Shown: positions 16,761 to 25,557 of the stretch, piece by piece | Position numbering within the stretch: position 1 is the stretch's first letter | Layout of the letters: every line of letters starts with the position of its first letter | Assembly: GCA_017416535.1 (NCBI GenBank) | Contig: JAFQCG010000001.1 | Span: 699,013 to 763,012 of the forward strand | Length of the DNA stretch: 64,000 nt | Direction of reading: 5' to 3' | DNA from: Bacilli bacterium | Lineage (GTDB): Bacteria > Bacillota_I > Bacilli_A > RF39 > UBA660 | Program-made: the position numbers and the translations under genes | Notes under the pieces: model-generated | Told to the model about the DNA's origin: nothing | What the model saw: the letters and a program-made list of their open reading frames with translations, nothing else | The model's database searches: none

Positions 16761-17921
16761 ATGAATATTATTACTGGTAATCAAGAAGATTTAAAAATAC
16801 TTATTGATGGTGCATATCAAAGACTTAGAAGAAGTAAAGATAGTTTTGAAAAATATGCTTTAATTGACTATCTTACAGAATTACATGGTTTAGAATCTGC
16901 ACTTACTGGAAAGAATATTTCTTTTGATGAAAGAAGAGCAAATCTTTCTAATAGTCAACAAAGAAAATATTTAAAATATATAAGTTATTTATTCGGACGT
17001 TTAGAAGATGAATTTATTAAATTTAAAGATTGTCATAATGAAATATTTGGAACAATGTTAACAATAAATGATTCTATTTTAGATGAAGTTGTTGAAGATT
17101 GTTATGCCGATGATTATACTATTATGTCTGAAGAAGAATTTTGTGAATACTTTTTTGAATTTTTAAAAGAATATAAACTAGAAGAGTATTTTGATAAACT
17201 TATTACTGGTAGAAAGATATATAATAGAGAACTAAATGATAGTCATAGAAATCCTGGTAATGTTATACATGATCCTATTAAGAAAAGATCTTCTGTTGTG
17301 ATGGGAGGTTTTGAATATTCAGTTCCATATTTATTAAATTTAGGACATGAATTAGGCCATGTAGTTGATTTAAGCAAATTAAATAGAAAAGATTTAGAGA
17401 AATATTTAAATTATTCTTATTCATCAGTTTATGGTGAAGTTGTTTCAACTTTATTTGAAAAGTTATTTTATGACTTTTTGTTTAGAAAAAAATATAGACT
17501 TGATGAAGTAAAAGAGGTATATAGTGAATTTTTATTTGAAAATAAGAATTATGTATTAGATGGATATATCCTTTCGTTATTAGAAGATACAGACATTAGA
17601 AAACTTTCTGTTAATGGATTAAGTAATGGCGAAATAATAAAAAAAGTTGAATCGTCTTTTATGAGATTAGATGAAATAGAATATCATTTGGATGGTCGAG
17701 TGCTTAGTACATGGAATACACCTTTATATGCTTATGGTGATTATTTTTCAACGGTACTTAAAGATGATGTTCAAAAAAATGGATTTGATGGTAAAATGAT
17801 GAGAAAATTTATGGCGCTTAGAACAGGTGAGTTTGATCCAGAACTTTTTGAAGATATTGGGTTTGAATTTGATAATTACCAAAAAGTATATAAAAAGGAT
17901 GTTTCTAGATTAAAAAAATAA
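16761..17921 (+). CDS. Putative zinc metallopeptidase with HELGH motif (M3-like)
   Basis: 386 residues, cytoplasmic by the absence of a signal peptide. The gluzincin motif HELGH occurs in LNLGHELGHVVDLSKL near residue 195, and a downstream Glu in YGEVVSTLFEKL about 30 residues later is placed like the third zinc ligand of M3 oligopeptidases. The rest does not obviously match PepF, and the protein is about 200 residues shorter than those enzymes. It follows dtd by 16 bases with GGGGG as ribosome-binding site and ends just before the T-box promoter. Peptidase activity is inferred from the motif only. Confidence 0.6.
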   Translation: MNIITGNQEDLKILIDGAYQRLRRSKDSFEKYALIDYLTELHGLESALTGKNISFDERRANLSNSQQRKYLKYISYLFGRLEDEFIKFKDCHNEIFGTMLTINDSILDEVVEDCYADDYTIMSEEEFCEYFFEFLKEYKLEEYFDKLITGRKIYNRELNDSHRNPGNVIHDPIKKRSSVVMGGFEYSVPYLLNLGHELGHVVDLSKLNRKDLEKYLNYSYSSVYGEVVSTLFEKLFYDFLFRKKYRLDEVKEVYSEFLFENKNYVLDGYILSLLEDTDIRKLSVNGLSNGEIIKKVESSFMRLDEIEYHLDGRVLSTWNTPLYAYGDYFSTVLKDDVQKNGFDGKMMRKFMALRTGEFDPELFEDIGFEFDNYQKVYKKDVSRLKK

Positions 17922-17950
17922 TTGTTTATTTTTAATATTTAATATATAAT
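17922..17950 (+). promoter_or_regulatory. Promoter of the T-box-hisS-aspS operon
   Basis: TTGTTT (17922-17927) and TATAAT (17945-17950), 17-base spacer, beginning at the base after the upstream stop codon. Confidence 0.8.
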
Positions 17951-17956
17951 ATAGGT

Positions 17957-18140
17957 AACTTCTTGGGAAAGAGTAGTCTTATTTTGAGTTGCAGAGAGAA
18001 TACGGAAGGTGTAAGTATTTATTTATGTAAGATGAAGACATCCTAAAAATAAGAAGCGGGTAACTACGTTATAAGTATTAAGAGTATAAAATAAGGTGGC
18101 ACCACGAAGAATTTCGTCCTTAGGAGGGTGGCACTTTTTT
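17957..18140 (+). ncRNA. T-box leader controlling the orphan-hisS-aspS operon
   Basis: The leader holds the hallmark antiterminator: AAGG (18093-18096), the 7-base bulge TGGCACC (18097-18103), ACGAA (18104-18108), closed by TTCGT (18113-18117) and CCTT (18118-18121). Stem I elements are present upstream: GAGTAG of the S-turn, GCAGAGAGAA, and GGTG in the distal loop. In the expected place after GAA there is GAC followed by A (in TGAAGACATCC), which suggests an aspartate specifier; a His codon CAT overlaps it, so specificity is not settled. A T run at 18135-18140 fits a terminator, but I cannot draw the competing terminator stem convincingly. Uncharged tRNA would switch the operon on. Confidence 0.92.
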
Positions 18141-18158
18141 ATTTTATCAGGAGGAGAA

Positions 18159-18569
18159 ATGGAAACGAAAGATAAGCTCTGTCTTTATAAAGGAATACTT
18201 TTAGGACAAAGCGGTAATTCATTAACTAATAGATTTAAGTTAATGAGAATTGTTAGAGATAACAATGTTGAAAATTTATATGCAGGAGTAAGAATTGATA
18301 ATTTAAGTGAAGAAGATTTTGAAACTGGGGAGATTATTAGATCTGACTGGAGTGATGCGTTGGTATTTGTTCCAGGAAGAGGAGAGGAGACGGTGTTCCG
18401 ACATTGTCCCGAAGATGGTTATTATTATGATTTATTAGATGGTAATACGAGATGCCAATATATTGATGATAATACTACTTCAGTAAAACACGGTTGTTGT
18501 AACTTAAGAAATATGAGTTATGAAAGTGTTTGTGGAAGTGTTAAAGTATATAAAAAAGAAAGAAGATAG
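18159..18569 (+). CDS. Hypothetical protein (136 aa) in the T-box operon
   Basis: I do not recognise this protein. It starts at ATG 18159 after CAGGAGGAG; an in-frame ATG at 18096 lies within the T-box antiterminator and is rejected. 136 residues, soluble, with six Cys, five of them in the second half (FRHCPEDGYYYD, NTRCQY, KHGCCNL, YESVCGS). It sits between the T-box and hisS with 12 bases to hisS, so it is expressed with the two synthetases. That context hints at a link to tRNA charging, but there is no direct evidence. Confidence 0.65.
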   Translation: METKDKLCLYKGILLGQSGNSLTNRFKLMRIVRDNNVENLYAGVRIDNLSEEDFETGEIIRSDWSDALVFVPGRGEETVFRHCPEDGYYYDLLDGNTRCQYIDDNTTSVKHGCCNLRNMSYESVCGSVKVYKKERR

Positions 18570-18581
18570 GAGGAAAAAAAG

Positions 18582-20072
18582 ATGATACAAAAACAAAAAG
18601 GTTGTAATGACATCTATGGAAGAGAAGCTAAGGTTTGGAAATATGTAGAAAGCGTTATCGATGCTGCAATGGAAAAGTATAATTATACTTATATGCGTAC
18701 ACCGATATTTGAGGCTACTGAATTATTCCATAGAGGTATTGGTGAAGGTACAGATATTGTTTCAAAAGAAACTTATGATTTTGTAGATAGAGGTGGAAGA
18801 AATATTACACTTCGTCCAGAAGGTACTGCAGGTGTTGTTAGAAGTTATATTGAAAATAAAATGTATGGGGATCCTAATCAACCTGTAAAGGTTTATTATA
18901 ATGGAACAATGTATAGATATGAAAGACCACAATCTGGAAGAGATAGAGAGTTAACTCAATTTGGTATGGAAGTATTAGGAAGTGATGATCCACTTACTGA
19001 TGCAGAAGTTATTTCTTTAGCAGTTAACATTTATAAAATGTTAGGTTTAAAAGAAATTAAAGTTAATATCAATTCATTAGGAGACAATGAATCAAGAAAA
19101 GCGTATAGAGATGCTTTAGTTGAGTATTTTACTCCTTACATTAATGAATTATGTGAAGATTGCCAAGTAAGACTTGAGAAGAATCCATTAAGAATATTAG
19201 ATTGTAAGGTAGATGCAGGTTCAGATATTTTAAAAAATGCACCTAAGACAATTGATTATTTAAATGATGCAAGTAAGAAAAGATTTGATGAAGTTAAGGA
19301 TTACTTAGATATTATGCAAATAAAGTATGAAGTTAATCCTAATATAGTTAGAGGTCTTGATTACTATAACCATACAGTATTTGAAATTGAAGCTAAAGTT
19401 GAAGGGTTTGGTTCAAATAATGTATTAGGTGGTGGAGGTCGTTATAATGGACTTTGTAGTCAATTAGATGGACCAGAAACTGCATGTATTGGATTTGCAT
19501 CTGGAATGGGTAGAGTTGTTAAAGCATTAGAGTTAGAAAATGTTAAAATGCCAATTGTAGATGATGTAGATTTATTCATTATGTATGTTAATGAAGAAGA
19601 AAAGAAATATGCTGCATATTTAACACAAGAATTAAGAATGGCTGGATTTATTGTAGAGACAGAATATACTGGTAGAGGATTAAAAGGGCAATTTAAACAA
19701 GCTGATAGATTAAATGCTAAATATATTGCAATTTTAAATAGTGAAGATTTAAACAATAATGAAGTACACATTAAGAATAATAAAACTAAAGAAGAAGATG
19801 TTATTAGTTTAGATGTGTTAATTTATTATTTAGATGAACAATTAAATACAGGAGACTGTGATTGCGGTTGCGATGATGAATATTGTGATTGTGGTCATGA
19901 TCATGGATGTGGTTGTGATGAATCATGTGATTGCGGATGCCAAGAAGGTTATGAATGTACTTGTGGCGATGATGAACATGATTGCGATTGCGGTGGAGAT
20001 TGTCATTGTAACGAAGAAGGACATGAATGCCATTGTGGTGAAGATGGACACAAATGTCATTGTCATGAATAA
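18582..20072 (+). CDS. hisS: Histidyl-tRNA synthetase with a Cys/His-rich C-terminal tail
   Basis: Class II synthetase that charges tRNA-His. The core, residues 1 to about 423, has all expected parts: [20 protein letters not shown], motif 2 [18 protein letters not shown], the HisA motif [12 protein letters not shown], motif 3 GGGGRYNGL...GFASGMGR, and an anticodon-binding domain. Normal HisRS stops near 420-430. Here the frame continues for 73 residues (424-496) containing 20 Cys and 9 His, mostly as C-x-C pairs such as CDCGC, CHC and CTC, with Asp, Glu and Gly between. The tail looks like a metal-binding, metallothionein-like segment. It ends at an ordinary TAA, with aspS starting 18 bases later, so it is not a frameshift artefact at the gene border. 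Confidence 0.95.
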   Translation: MIQKQKGCNDIYGREAKVWKYVESVIDAAMEKYNYTYMRTPIFEATELFHRGIGEGTDIVSKETYDFVDRGGRNITLRPEGTAGVVRSYIENKMYGDPNQPVKVYYNGTMYRYERPQSGRDRELTQFGMEVLGSDDPLTDAEVISLAVNIYKMLGLKEIKVNINSLGDNESRKAYRDALVEYFTPYINELCEDCQVRLEKNPLRILDCKVDAGSDILKNAPKTIDYLNDASKKRFDEVKDYLDIMQIKYEVNPNIVRGLDYYNHTVFEIEAKVEGFGSNNVLGGGGRYNGLCSQLDGPETACIGFASGMGRVVKALELENVKMPIVDDVDLFIMYVNEEEKKYAAYLTQELRMAGFIVETEYTGRGLKGQFKQADRLNAKYIAILNSEDLNNNEVHIKNNKTKEEDVISLDVLIYYLDEQLNTGDCDCGCDDEYCDCGHDHGCGCDESCDCGCQEGYECTCGDDEHDCDCGGDCHCNEEGHECHCGEDGHKCHCHE

Positions 20073-20089
20073 AAGAGAGGAAGAAGTTA

Positions 20090-21838
20090 ATGAAGACATT
20101 AGATAATGGAACTTTAACAATTAAAAATGTTGGAGAAGTAGTTACACTTCATGGTTGGGTTCAAAAGAAACGTGACCTTGGTGGAGTTGTATTTATTGAT
20201 TTAAGAGATAGAAGTGGAATAGTACAAATCGTTGTTAGAGACGGTGCAGAATTTTATGATTTAGCTGCTTCTTTAAAAAGTGAATCAGTATTAAAAGTTA
20301 CTGGGACAGTTAGTGAAAGAGAAAGTAAAAATCCTAATATTCCAACTGGAGATATTGAAGTAGAAGTATCTGAATTAGAACTACTTAATACTAGTAAGGA
20401 TATTCCTTTTGAAATTAGTGATGATACTACAGCACTTGAAGATACTAGATTAAAATATAGATATTTGGATATTAGAAGAAGTGGAGTTACTAATAATTTA
20501 GTTACTCGTCATAAAGTAACTATGGCAGTTAGAAATTTCTTGGATAAAGAAAAGTTTATTGAGGTAGAAACTCCAATTCTTTGTAAGTCTACTCCAGAAG
20601 GAGCAAGAGATTATTTAGTACCTAGCCGTGTAAATAATGGTAAATTCTTTGCCCTACCACAATCACCTCAAATATTTAAGCAACTTTTGATGGTTGGGGG
20701 AATGGAAAGATATTTCCAAATAGCTAAGTGTTTTAGAGATGAAGATTTAAGAGCAGATAGACAACCAGAATTTACGCAAATAGACTTAGAAATGAGTTTT
20801 GTTGATCAAGATGATGTTATGGATTTAACAGAAAGATTAGTTGCTCATGTATTTAAGGAAGTTAAGGGTGTTGATGTTAAATTACCACTTAGACGTATGC
20901 CTTATAATGAAGCTATGGATAAGTATGGTTCTGATAAGCCGGATTTAAGATTTGATATGCCAATTAATGATATTACTGATATATTTAAAAATACTGAATT
21001 TACAGTATTTAAGAATGTAATTGATAATAATGGTATTATTAACTGTTTAGTTGTTAAAGGACAAGCAGATAATTATTCTAGAAAAGGGTTAGATCAACTT
21101 ACTGATTATGTTAAAACATATAGAGCAAGTGGTCTTGCATATTTAAAAATCGCTGATGAAGTAACTGGAAGTATTGCTAAGGTTGTAAGTGAAGATGAAC
21201 TTAATAATTTAAAAGACAATTTAGGTTTAGAAAATGGAGACTTAGTACTAATTGTTGCAGATCAAAAGAGACAAGTTGTAAAAGTTTCTCTTGGTGCTCT
21301 TCGTTGTAAGTTAGGAAGAGACTTAGATTTAATTAAGGAAGGTCATTATGAACTTTTATGGGTAACTGAATTCCCATCATTTGAATATAGTGAAGAAGAA
21401 GGACGTTATATGGCTTGTCACCATCCATTTACTGCACCACTTGATAGTGATGTTGATAAGTTGCTTACAGATAAGGGTAATTGTTATTCTAAAGCTTATG
21501 ATATCGTTATTAATGGGTATGAAGCTGGTGGTGGATCAATTCGTATCCATAGTGGTGAAGTTCAAGATAAGATGTTTAGAGCATTAGAATTAACTGAAGA
21601 AGATATTAAAGAAAAGTTTGGATTCTTCGTTGAAGCACTACAATATGGAACACCTCCACATGGTGGACTTGCATTAGGATTAGATAGACTTGTTATGTTG
21701 TTAACTGGTACTGAAAATATTCGTGATGTAATTGCATTTCCTAAGACTGCAAGTGCATCTTGTCTAATGAGTGATTGTCCTAATGTTGTTGACGAAAAAC
21801 AATTAAAAGAATTAGGTATTTCAATAGATAAGAAATAA
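20090..21838 (+). CDS. aspS: Aspartyl-tRNA synthetase
   Basis: 582 residues, bacterial-type AspRS. It has an N-terminal OB fold ([23 protein letters not shown]), class II motif 2 in [21 protein letters not shown], the GAD insertion domain in the middle, and motif 3 [16 protein letters not shown]. Third gene of the T-box operon, as in Bacillus, and closed by a strong terminator. Confidence 0.96.
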   Translation: MKTLDNGTLTIKNVGEVVTLHGWVQKKRDLGGVVFIDLRDRSGIVQIVVRDGAEFYDLAASLKSESVLKVTGTVSERESKNPNIPTGDIEVEVSELELLNTSKDIPFEISDDTTALEDTRLKYRYLDIRRSGVTNNLVTRHKVTMAVRNFLDKEKFIEVETPILCKSTPEGARDYLVPSRVNNGKFFALPQSPQIFKQLLMVGGMERYFQIAKCFRDEDLRADRQPEFTQIDLEMSFVDQDDVMDLTERLVAHVFKEVKGVDVKLPLRRMPYNEAMDKYGSDKPDLRFDMPINDITDIFKNTEFTVFKNVIDNNGIINCLVVKGQADNYSRKGLDQLTDYVKTYRASGLAYLKIADEVTGSIAKVVSEDELNNLKDNLGLENGDLVLIVADQKRQVVKVSLGALRCKLGRDLDLIKEGHYELLWVTEFPSFEYSEEEGRYMACHHPFTAPLDSDVDKLLTDKGNCYSKAYDIVINGYEAGGGSIRIHSGEVQDKMFRALELTEEDIKEKFGFFVEALQYGTPPHGGLALGLDRLVMLLTGTENIRDVIAFPKTASASCLMSDCPNVVDEKQLKELGISIDKK

Positions 21839-21840
21839 TT

Positions 21841-21869
21841 AAAAAGATACTTAATAAGTATCTTTTTTT
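21841..21869 (+). terminator. Terminator of the hisS-aspS operon
   Basis: AAAAAGATACTT (21841-21852) pairs with AAGTATCTTTTT (21856-21867) around a 3-base loop and runs into T residues. Confidence 0.9.
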
Positions 21870-21882
21870 ATTTATCTTTTTT

Positions 21883-21891
21883 TGATATACT
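21883..21891 (+). promoter_or_regulatory. Extended -10 promoter for the 191-aa membrane protein
   Basis: TGATATACT, 26 bases before the start at 21917. Confidence 0.55.
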
Positions 21892-21916
21892 TGTTATAGA
21901 ATAAGTGGGTGTTAAT

Positions 21917-22492
21917 ATGAAAAAGAAAGTTAAAAAGTTAAGTGCTTCTAAAAGAATTAAGGCAGATGAAAAACAAATTGTTTTGGGTATTGCTTTTGTA
22001 ATAGTTGTTTTAGTTGCTTTAGTTATTTGTTTTGTATTTTCTGCATTAAATGGTGAAAATATTCCTGGTATTAAATCGGGCCCTTTATATATTGAATTTA
22101 GTGATAATGAAGATGGTATGAGTGATATTGTTAATTTTACGGAAAAAAATATTCCTGATGAAGAAGAAGGTTATACAATATATAGTACAAGTTTTAAAGT
22201 TACTAATACTAAGAGTGGAAGTAGTTGGTATGCAATATACTTAGATGATTATATTGATATGATTAAGTTGGATGAATGTCAAAATAATTTATATGACAAA
22301 GAAGAAATATATTTTAGTATTGATAATTTAGAACCTATATCTTTAGCGTCTGTAAATTATGGCGGTAGATATGTCATTAGTGAAGGGATAATTGATTCTA
22401 ATAATGATGTTACGCATACTGTTAAAGTGTGGTATAAAAGTGATGAGAAAAAACATTACCATGGTAAAATATCAGTAGAGTGTTTGAGGTAA
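21917..22492 (+). CDS. Membrane-anchored exported protein, possibly TasA/camelysin-like
   Basis: 191 residues from ATG 21917. A basic N-terminus (KKKVKKLSASKRIKADEK) precedes one membrane segment, IVLGIAFVIVVLVALVICFV, then an outside beta-rich domain. The pattern ISFKVTNTK-like (TSFKVTNTKSGSSWYAIYLD) and the ending TVKVWYKSDEKKHYHGKISV recall the TasA/camelysin group and share layout with the proteins at 45433 and 46141. The similarity is weak, so the family is tentative. It is a single gene between two terminators. Confidence 0.5.
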   Translation: MKKKVKKLSASKRIKADEKQIVLGIAFVIVVLVALVICFVFSALNGENIPGIKSGPLYIEFSDNEDGMSDIVNFTEKNIPDEEEGYTIYSTSFKVTNTKSGSSWYAIYLDDYIDMIKLDECQNNLYDKEEIYFSIDNLEPISLASVNYGGRYVISEGIIDSNNDVTHTVKVWYKSDEKKHYHGKISVECLR

Positions 22493-22493
22493 T

Positions 22494-22521
22494 AAAAAGG
22501 TCAGATTACTGATCTTTTTTT
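22494..22521. terminator. Bidirectional terminator between convergent genes
   Basis: AAAAAGGTCAG (22495-22505) pairs with CTGATCTTTTT (22510-22520). The stop codon of the minus-strand hydrolase (22506-22508) is in the loop, so one stem serves both genes. Confidence 0.8.
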
Positions 22522-23273
22522 ATGAATTCATAAATTATTTTGTTTACTAATATTGGATATTGAAGATAACTGTAGTGAGTTGCATTTTTTAAAGTTATAA
22601 GAGCAGATTCTTTGATTAATTTGTTAATTTTAATACCATCTTTTAATGGTGTATCTTGATCGTTTTCTCCCCAGATAATAAGTGTTTCTGTTTTTATTGC
22701 TTTGAAGTGGTTGGTTAGATCTTCATTAATTATATTTTTAAAAGTTTCTCTCATTGCTGGTGGCAGTAGATAATAATCAGATGATGCATATTTTTGAAAT
22801 AATTTTTGTTTATATATTTCTTGTTTTCTCTTTGGTAAAAGTTTTATTAATTTTTTTTTAATTTTATATTGTTTTTCTTTGATATATTTTTTTAATGTTT
22901 TTTTAGGTTTTATACCCGCAACATCTATTAATATTAACTTATTTATTTTATAGCTATAGATACTTGAAATAGTTGATATAATTCTTCCTCCAAATGAGTG
23001 GGCGATTATTATAGGGTTTGTTATGTTTTTTATTTTTGTAAATTCATATATTAATTCTGCATAGTTATAAATATTTAAAGTGTTTGTAGGGATTGGACTT
23101 TTTCCTAATCCTGGGTAGTCTATTATATAAATTGTATAATAATCTTTAAAATAGTCTATTATATATCTAAATGTTTCTCTTGTATTTCCCCAACCAGGAA
23201 GTATTAATATTGTAGTTTTACCTTTTCCATATTTTTCATAATATATAGTTAAGTCCTTTACAGTTAGATACAT
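22506..23273 (-). CDS. Alpha/beta hydrolase
   Basis: 255 residues, alpha/beta hydrolase fold. The oxyanion region LPGWGNTRETF is near residue 25, the nucleophile elbow is AHSFGGR (Ser in G-x-S-x-G with Ala at the first position), the acid is in IIWGENDQDTPL, and the catalytic His is in KNATHYSYLQYP. No signal peptide. Substrate cannot be told; close relatives include esterases and C-C hydrolases. It lies on the strand opposite to its neighbours, between aspS and 6S RNA. Confidence 0.85.
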   Translation of the reverse strand: MYLTVKDLTIYYEKYGKGKTTILILPGWGNTRETFRYIIDYFKDYYTIYIIDYPGLGKSPIPTNTLNIYNYAELIYEFTKIKNITNPIIIAHSFGGRIISTISSIYSYKINKLILIDVAGIKPKKTLKKYIKEKQYKIKKKLIKLLPKRKQEIYKQKLFQKYASSDYYLLPPAMRETFKNIINEDLTNHFKAIKTETLIIWGENDQDTPLKDGIKINKLIKESALITLKNATHYSYLQYPILVNKIIYEFIKKDQ

Positions 23274-23322
23274 TGAATCACCTATAGTAGTTTATGAAAA
23301 GGTGTCAAATGAGTGAAAAATG

Positions 23323-23352
23323 TTGCGATGGAGTTTTTTTGTATGGTATAAT
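23323..23352 (+). promoter_or_regulatory. 6S RNA promoter
   Basis: TTGCGA (23323-23328), an 18-base spacer and extended -10 TGGTATAAT (23344-23352). Transcription would begin about 23359. Confidence 0.75.
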
Positions 23353-23358
23353 TAAATT

Positions 23359-23543
23359 GTCAGAGAGATGCGACACCGGCCCATCTAAAACCGACTAAAA
23401 TAACGATACGGGAGTTTTGAACAGTTATCGGTGTTGAATGCTTATTGTAATGAATAAGAATCCTAATGATAACGTAAGAACACCCACCTGGACTAAGGAC
23501 AGGTTTTATCGTACGCTAGGACGCTCTCAACTGACGTTTTTTT
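23359..23543 (+). ncRNA. ssrS: 6S RNA
   Basis: A structured stretch of about 185 bases, more GC-rich than its surroundings, with its own promoter and a T run at the 3' end. The two ends pair: GTCAG-AGAGA-TGCG at the 5' end with CGC-TCTCA-ACTGAC at the 3' end, the closing stem of 6S RNA. The 3' half carries a hairpin ACCTG...CAGGT and a region resembling the E. coli 6S 3' half. The position between aspS and tcdA is exactly that of B. subtilis 6S-1 (bsrA). 6S RNA binds sigma-A RNA polymerase and is copied into short product RNAs. The central bubble was not modelled. Confidence 0.82.
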
Positions 23544-23544
23544 A

Positions 23545-23573
23545 TTGCATAAAAACCTAATATTTGATATAAT
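23545..23573 (+). promoter_or_regulatory. Promoter for the 269-aa orphan and tcdA
   Basis: TTGCAT (23545-23550), 17-base spacer, TATAAT (23568-23573) preceded by TGA. It begins right behind the 6S RNA end. Confidence 0.75.
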
Positions 23574-23595
23574 AGGCCGTACGAGGTGAGAACTT

Positions 23596-24405
23596 ATGTT
23601 AATCCTTCCTATAGTTAATAGAAATAGGATTTTAAATGTTGAAGTTAAACTTAAATCTGCAGATAAGATTAGAACTGGAGTTAAATTTTCTGATGCACCA
23701 GAAAGTGAAGTTATTGTTAATGGAAAAAGACTTTCTGATTCTAGTTATAAAGATGATAGAAGTGATGGTGCAGCATTAGAGTTTATTAGAACAAATTCTG
23801 TTAGATTTAAAAGAAATTATTTGATTACGACACGTCAAGAAAATAGTTCATCATTATATGATGTATATGAGGTTTCTCAACCTCCAAGAAGAGTTAATGA
23901 TGGACTTGATAATTTGTATACTAGTGTAATAACTGATATGAGAAAAGAAATTCCTGGTATTAAAAGAGGTAGATATTTATCTTTAGAAAAACTTGGTGTT
24001 GGTGAACATTTAACTGATGATAAAATCCAAAGATTACAAGATATTGTAAGAAGTGTTAGAGATACAAGTGAATGGCCTTTAATTTTTGAAAGAGAAGGTA
24101 TTGCTGATTTAGTTGATACTTTAGAGTTTATTAATCATTTTGATTGTACTGTTGTTGAGGATACAACTATTCCTGAAGAAACATTACAAGGGATGGTTGA
24201 AACATTAAAAAAATTAAATACGAGAGAAACAAGAAATTTAGCTAGTTATTATAATATGGCTCTAAGCAATAGAGATATTTATTCTAAATTATCTAATATT
24301 AATAAGATTATTTATGATAAACCACTTACATTAATTCAATCAAAAAGACAAAAACAAAAACAATTAGTTAAATCTGTAGGAGAAGTTAATGGAAAAGCTG
24401 CATAA
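23596..24405 (+). CDS. Hypothetical protein (269 aa)
   Basis: I do not recognise this protein. 269 residues, soluble, starting at ATG 23596 behind GAGGTGAG. The N-terminal 100 residues look beta-rich (LPIVNRNRILNVEVKLK, VIVNGKRLSDSSYK); the rest is helical and charged, ending in a Lys/Gln-rich helix (SKRQKQKQLVKSV). No Cys pair, no nucleotide-binding motif. Its end overlaps tcdA by 17 bases, so the two are coupled. Confidence 0.6.
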   Translation: MLILPIVNRNRILNVEVKLKSADKIRTGVKFSDAPESEVIVNGKRLSDSSYKDDRSDGAALEFIRTNSVRFKRNYLITTRQENSSSLYDVYEVSQPPRRVNDGLDNLYTSVITDMRKEIPGIKRGRYLSLEKLGVGEHLTDDKIQRLQDIVRSVRDTSEWPLIFEREGIADLVDTLEFINHFDCTVVEDTTIPEETLQGMVETLKKLNTRETRNLASYYNMALSNRDIYSKLSNINKIIYDKPLTLIQSKRQKQKQLVKSVGEVNGKAA

Positions 24406-25081
24406 ATTTGATAGATTATCAAAAGTTATTGGTGATGATAATGTTTTATTATTATCGGAAAAGACAGTTTTAGTTTTAGGTGTTGGTGGAGTAGGCGGTT
24501 ATGTTTGTGAAGCGCTTGCAAGATCGGGAATTGGAAAACTAATTATTGTTGATTTTGATTTAGTAGATGAAACTAATATTAATAGACAAATTATTGCATT
24601 AGATTCAACTGTTGGTTTGAAAAAAGTTGATGTTTTAGAAAAGAGAATTAAAGATATAAATAGTGGTTGTGAAGTTATTAAAATTGATAAATTTATCGAT
24701 AAGGATAATTTATTAGAGTTGTTTAATTATAATATAGATTATTTTGTTGATGCATGTGATACTATGACTGTTAAAAAGATGGTTATTACCGAATGTATCA
24801 AAAGAAAAATTAAATTTGTTTCTAGTATGGGTACTGGTAATAAAATAGATCCTTCTAAATTAGAAATAATGGATATTAGAAAGACTGTTAATGATCCTTT
24901 AGCAAAAGTAATTAGAAAATTTGTTAAAGATGAAAAGATTAATAGTAAAGTTATGGTTTTATCATCTAGCGAATTGCCTGTAAAGACTGGGGAGAGAACT
25001 CCTGGTTCTACGGCTTTTGTTCCAGCTAGTGCAGGATTATTAATAGCTAGTTATGTAGTTAGACAATTTATTAGTAAATAA
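24389..25081 (+). CDS. tcdA: tRNA threonylcarbamoyladenosine dehydratase (TcdA, E1-like)
   Basis: 230 residues of the ThiF/E1-like superfamily. The ATP-binding GVGGVGGYV lies near residue 31, followed by DFDLVDETNINRQ, both typical of TcdA (CsdL/YrvM), which cyclises t6A37 of tRNA to ct6A. The near-C-terminal motif ELPVKTGERTPGSTAFVPA is also characteristic. The order aspS-6S RNA-tcdA is as in B. subtilis. The E1-like fold is certain; TcdA rather than ThiF/MoeB is supported by length and synteny. Confidence 0.9.
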   Translation: MEKLHKFDRLSKVIGDDNVLLLSEKTVLVLGVGGVGGYVCEALARSGIGKLIIVDFDLVDETNINRQIIALDSTVGLKKVDVLEKRIKDINSGCEVIKIDKFIDKDNLLELFNYNIDYFVDACDTMTVKKMVITECIKRKIKFVSSMGTGNKIDPSKLEIMDIRKTVNDPLAKVIRKFVKDEKINSKVMVLSSSELPVKTGERTPGSTAFVPASAGLLIASYVVRQFISK

Positions 25082-25107
25082 AAAAGAACGATGTTTCGTT
25101 CTTTTAT
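25080..25107. terminator. Bidirectional terminator between tcdA and the zinc-ribbon gene
   Basis: AAAAAGAACGA pairs with CGTTCTTTT around a short loop, with a T run to the right and an A run to the left. Confidence 0.75.
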
Positions 25108-25484
25108 TTTGTTATTGTAAAATTGTTATTACAATGTGGACAGATATTACTATTATTGTTTTCAAAACTTGCTCCGCAATTTGGACAAAAATTCGGAGTT
25201 GGTATGTTATTGTTTATTGTTTGGGTTTCATCACTTATTTTTTCTCCATTAACATATTTGACTGTTCTAACAGTTTTGGTTGAGGTAATTTGTGTATTCT
25301 TATTTTTCATTTGTTCTAATATTTCAGTTGGAAAATTATTTTCTTCCATAAATTGTTTTAAATCTTCTGGATTGTTCGTTTTAATTATTCTTGTTTTCTT
25401 TTTTATACTATTTTTAAAAAGAACAAATATTGCTACTATTTGTAAAATGAATCCAAAAGTTATTAGTAATGTTGCTATTTCCAT
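25104..25484 (-). CDS. Membrane protein with C-terminal zinc ribbon
   Basis: 126 residues. One N-terminal membrane helix (IATLLITFGFILQIVAIFVLF) is followed by a basic, probably cytoplasmic linker and a C-terminal double-CxxC zinc ribbon, FCPNCGASFE...ICPHCNNNF. A 35-residue central stretch is polar and likely flexible. The function is unknown; this layout is common among uncharacterised Firmicutes proteins. Its promoter, TGTTATAAT on the minus strand, is at 25508-25500. Confidence 0.65.
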   Translation of the reverse strand: MEIATLLITFGFILQIVAIFVLFKNSIKKKTRIIKTNNPEDLKQFMEENNFPTEILEQMKNKNTQITSTKTVRTVKYVNGEKISDETQTINNNIPTPNFCPNCGASFENNNSNICPHCNNNFTITK

Positions 25485-25499
25485 ATAATCACCATATTT

Positions 25500-25508
25500 A
25501 TTATAACA
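25500..25508 (-). promoter_or_regulatory. Extended -10 promoter of the zinc-ribbon gene
   Basis: On the minus strand the bases read TGTTATAAT, 16 bases before the start. Confidence 0.55.
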
Positions 25509-25525
25509 ATATGATATAAAATTAA

Positions 25526-25553
25526 AAAGTGTAAACTTATTTGTTTACACTTT
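25526..25553 (-). terminator. lexA terminator
   Basis: AAAGTGTAAAC (25526-25536) pairs perfectly with GTTTACACTTT (25543-25553). On the minus strand it is followed by TTTTTAATTTT, directly downstream of the lexA stop. Confidence 0.85.
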
Positions 25554-25557
25554 GTTT

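Noticed and set aside
19858-20120. Open frames on both strands over the Cys-rich tail region, rich in Met, Val and Ile
   Set aside because: They are shadows of the hisS tail; composition is only a frame-shifted reading of the repeated TGT/TGC codons, with no ribosome-binding site of their own. The hisS frame runs through without a break to a normal stop.
23359-23543. Riboswitch for the downstream 269-aa gene
   Set aside because: The RNA ends in a terminator-like stem and T run and a full separate promoter follows at 23545; no known riboswitch core motif was found, and synteny points to 6S RNA.
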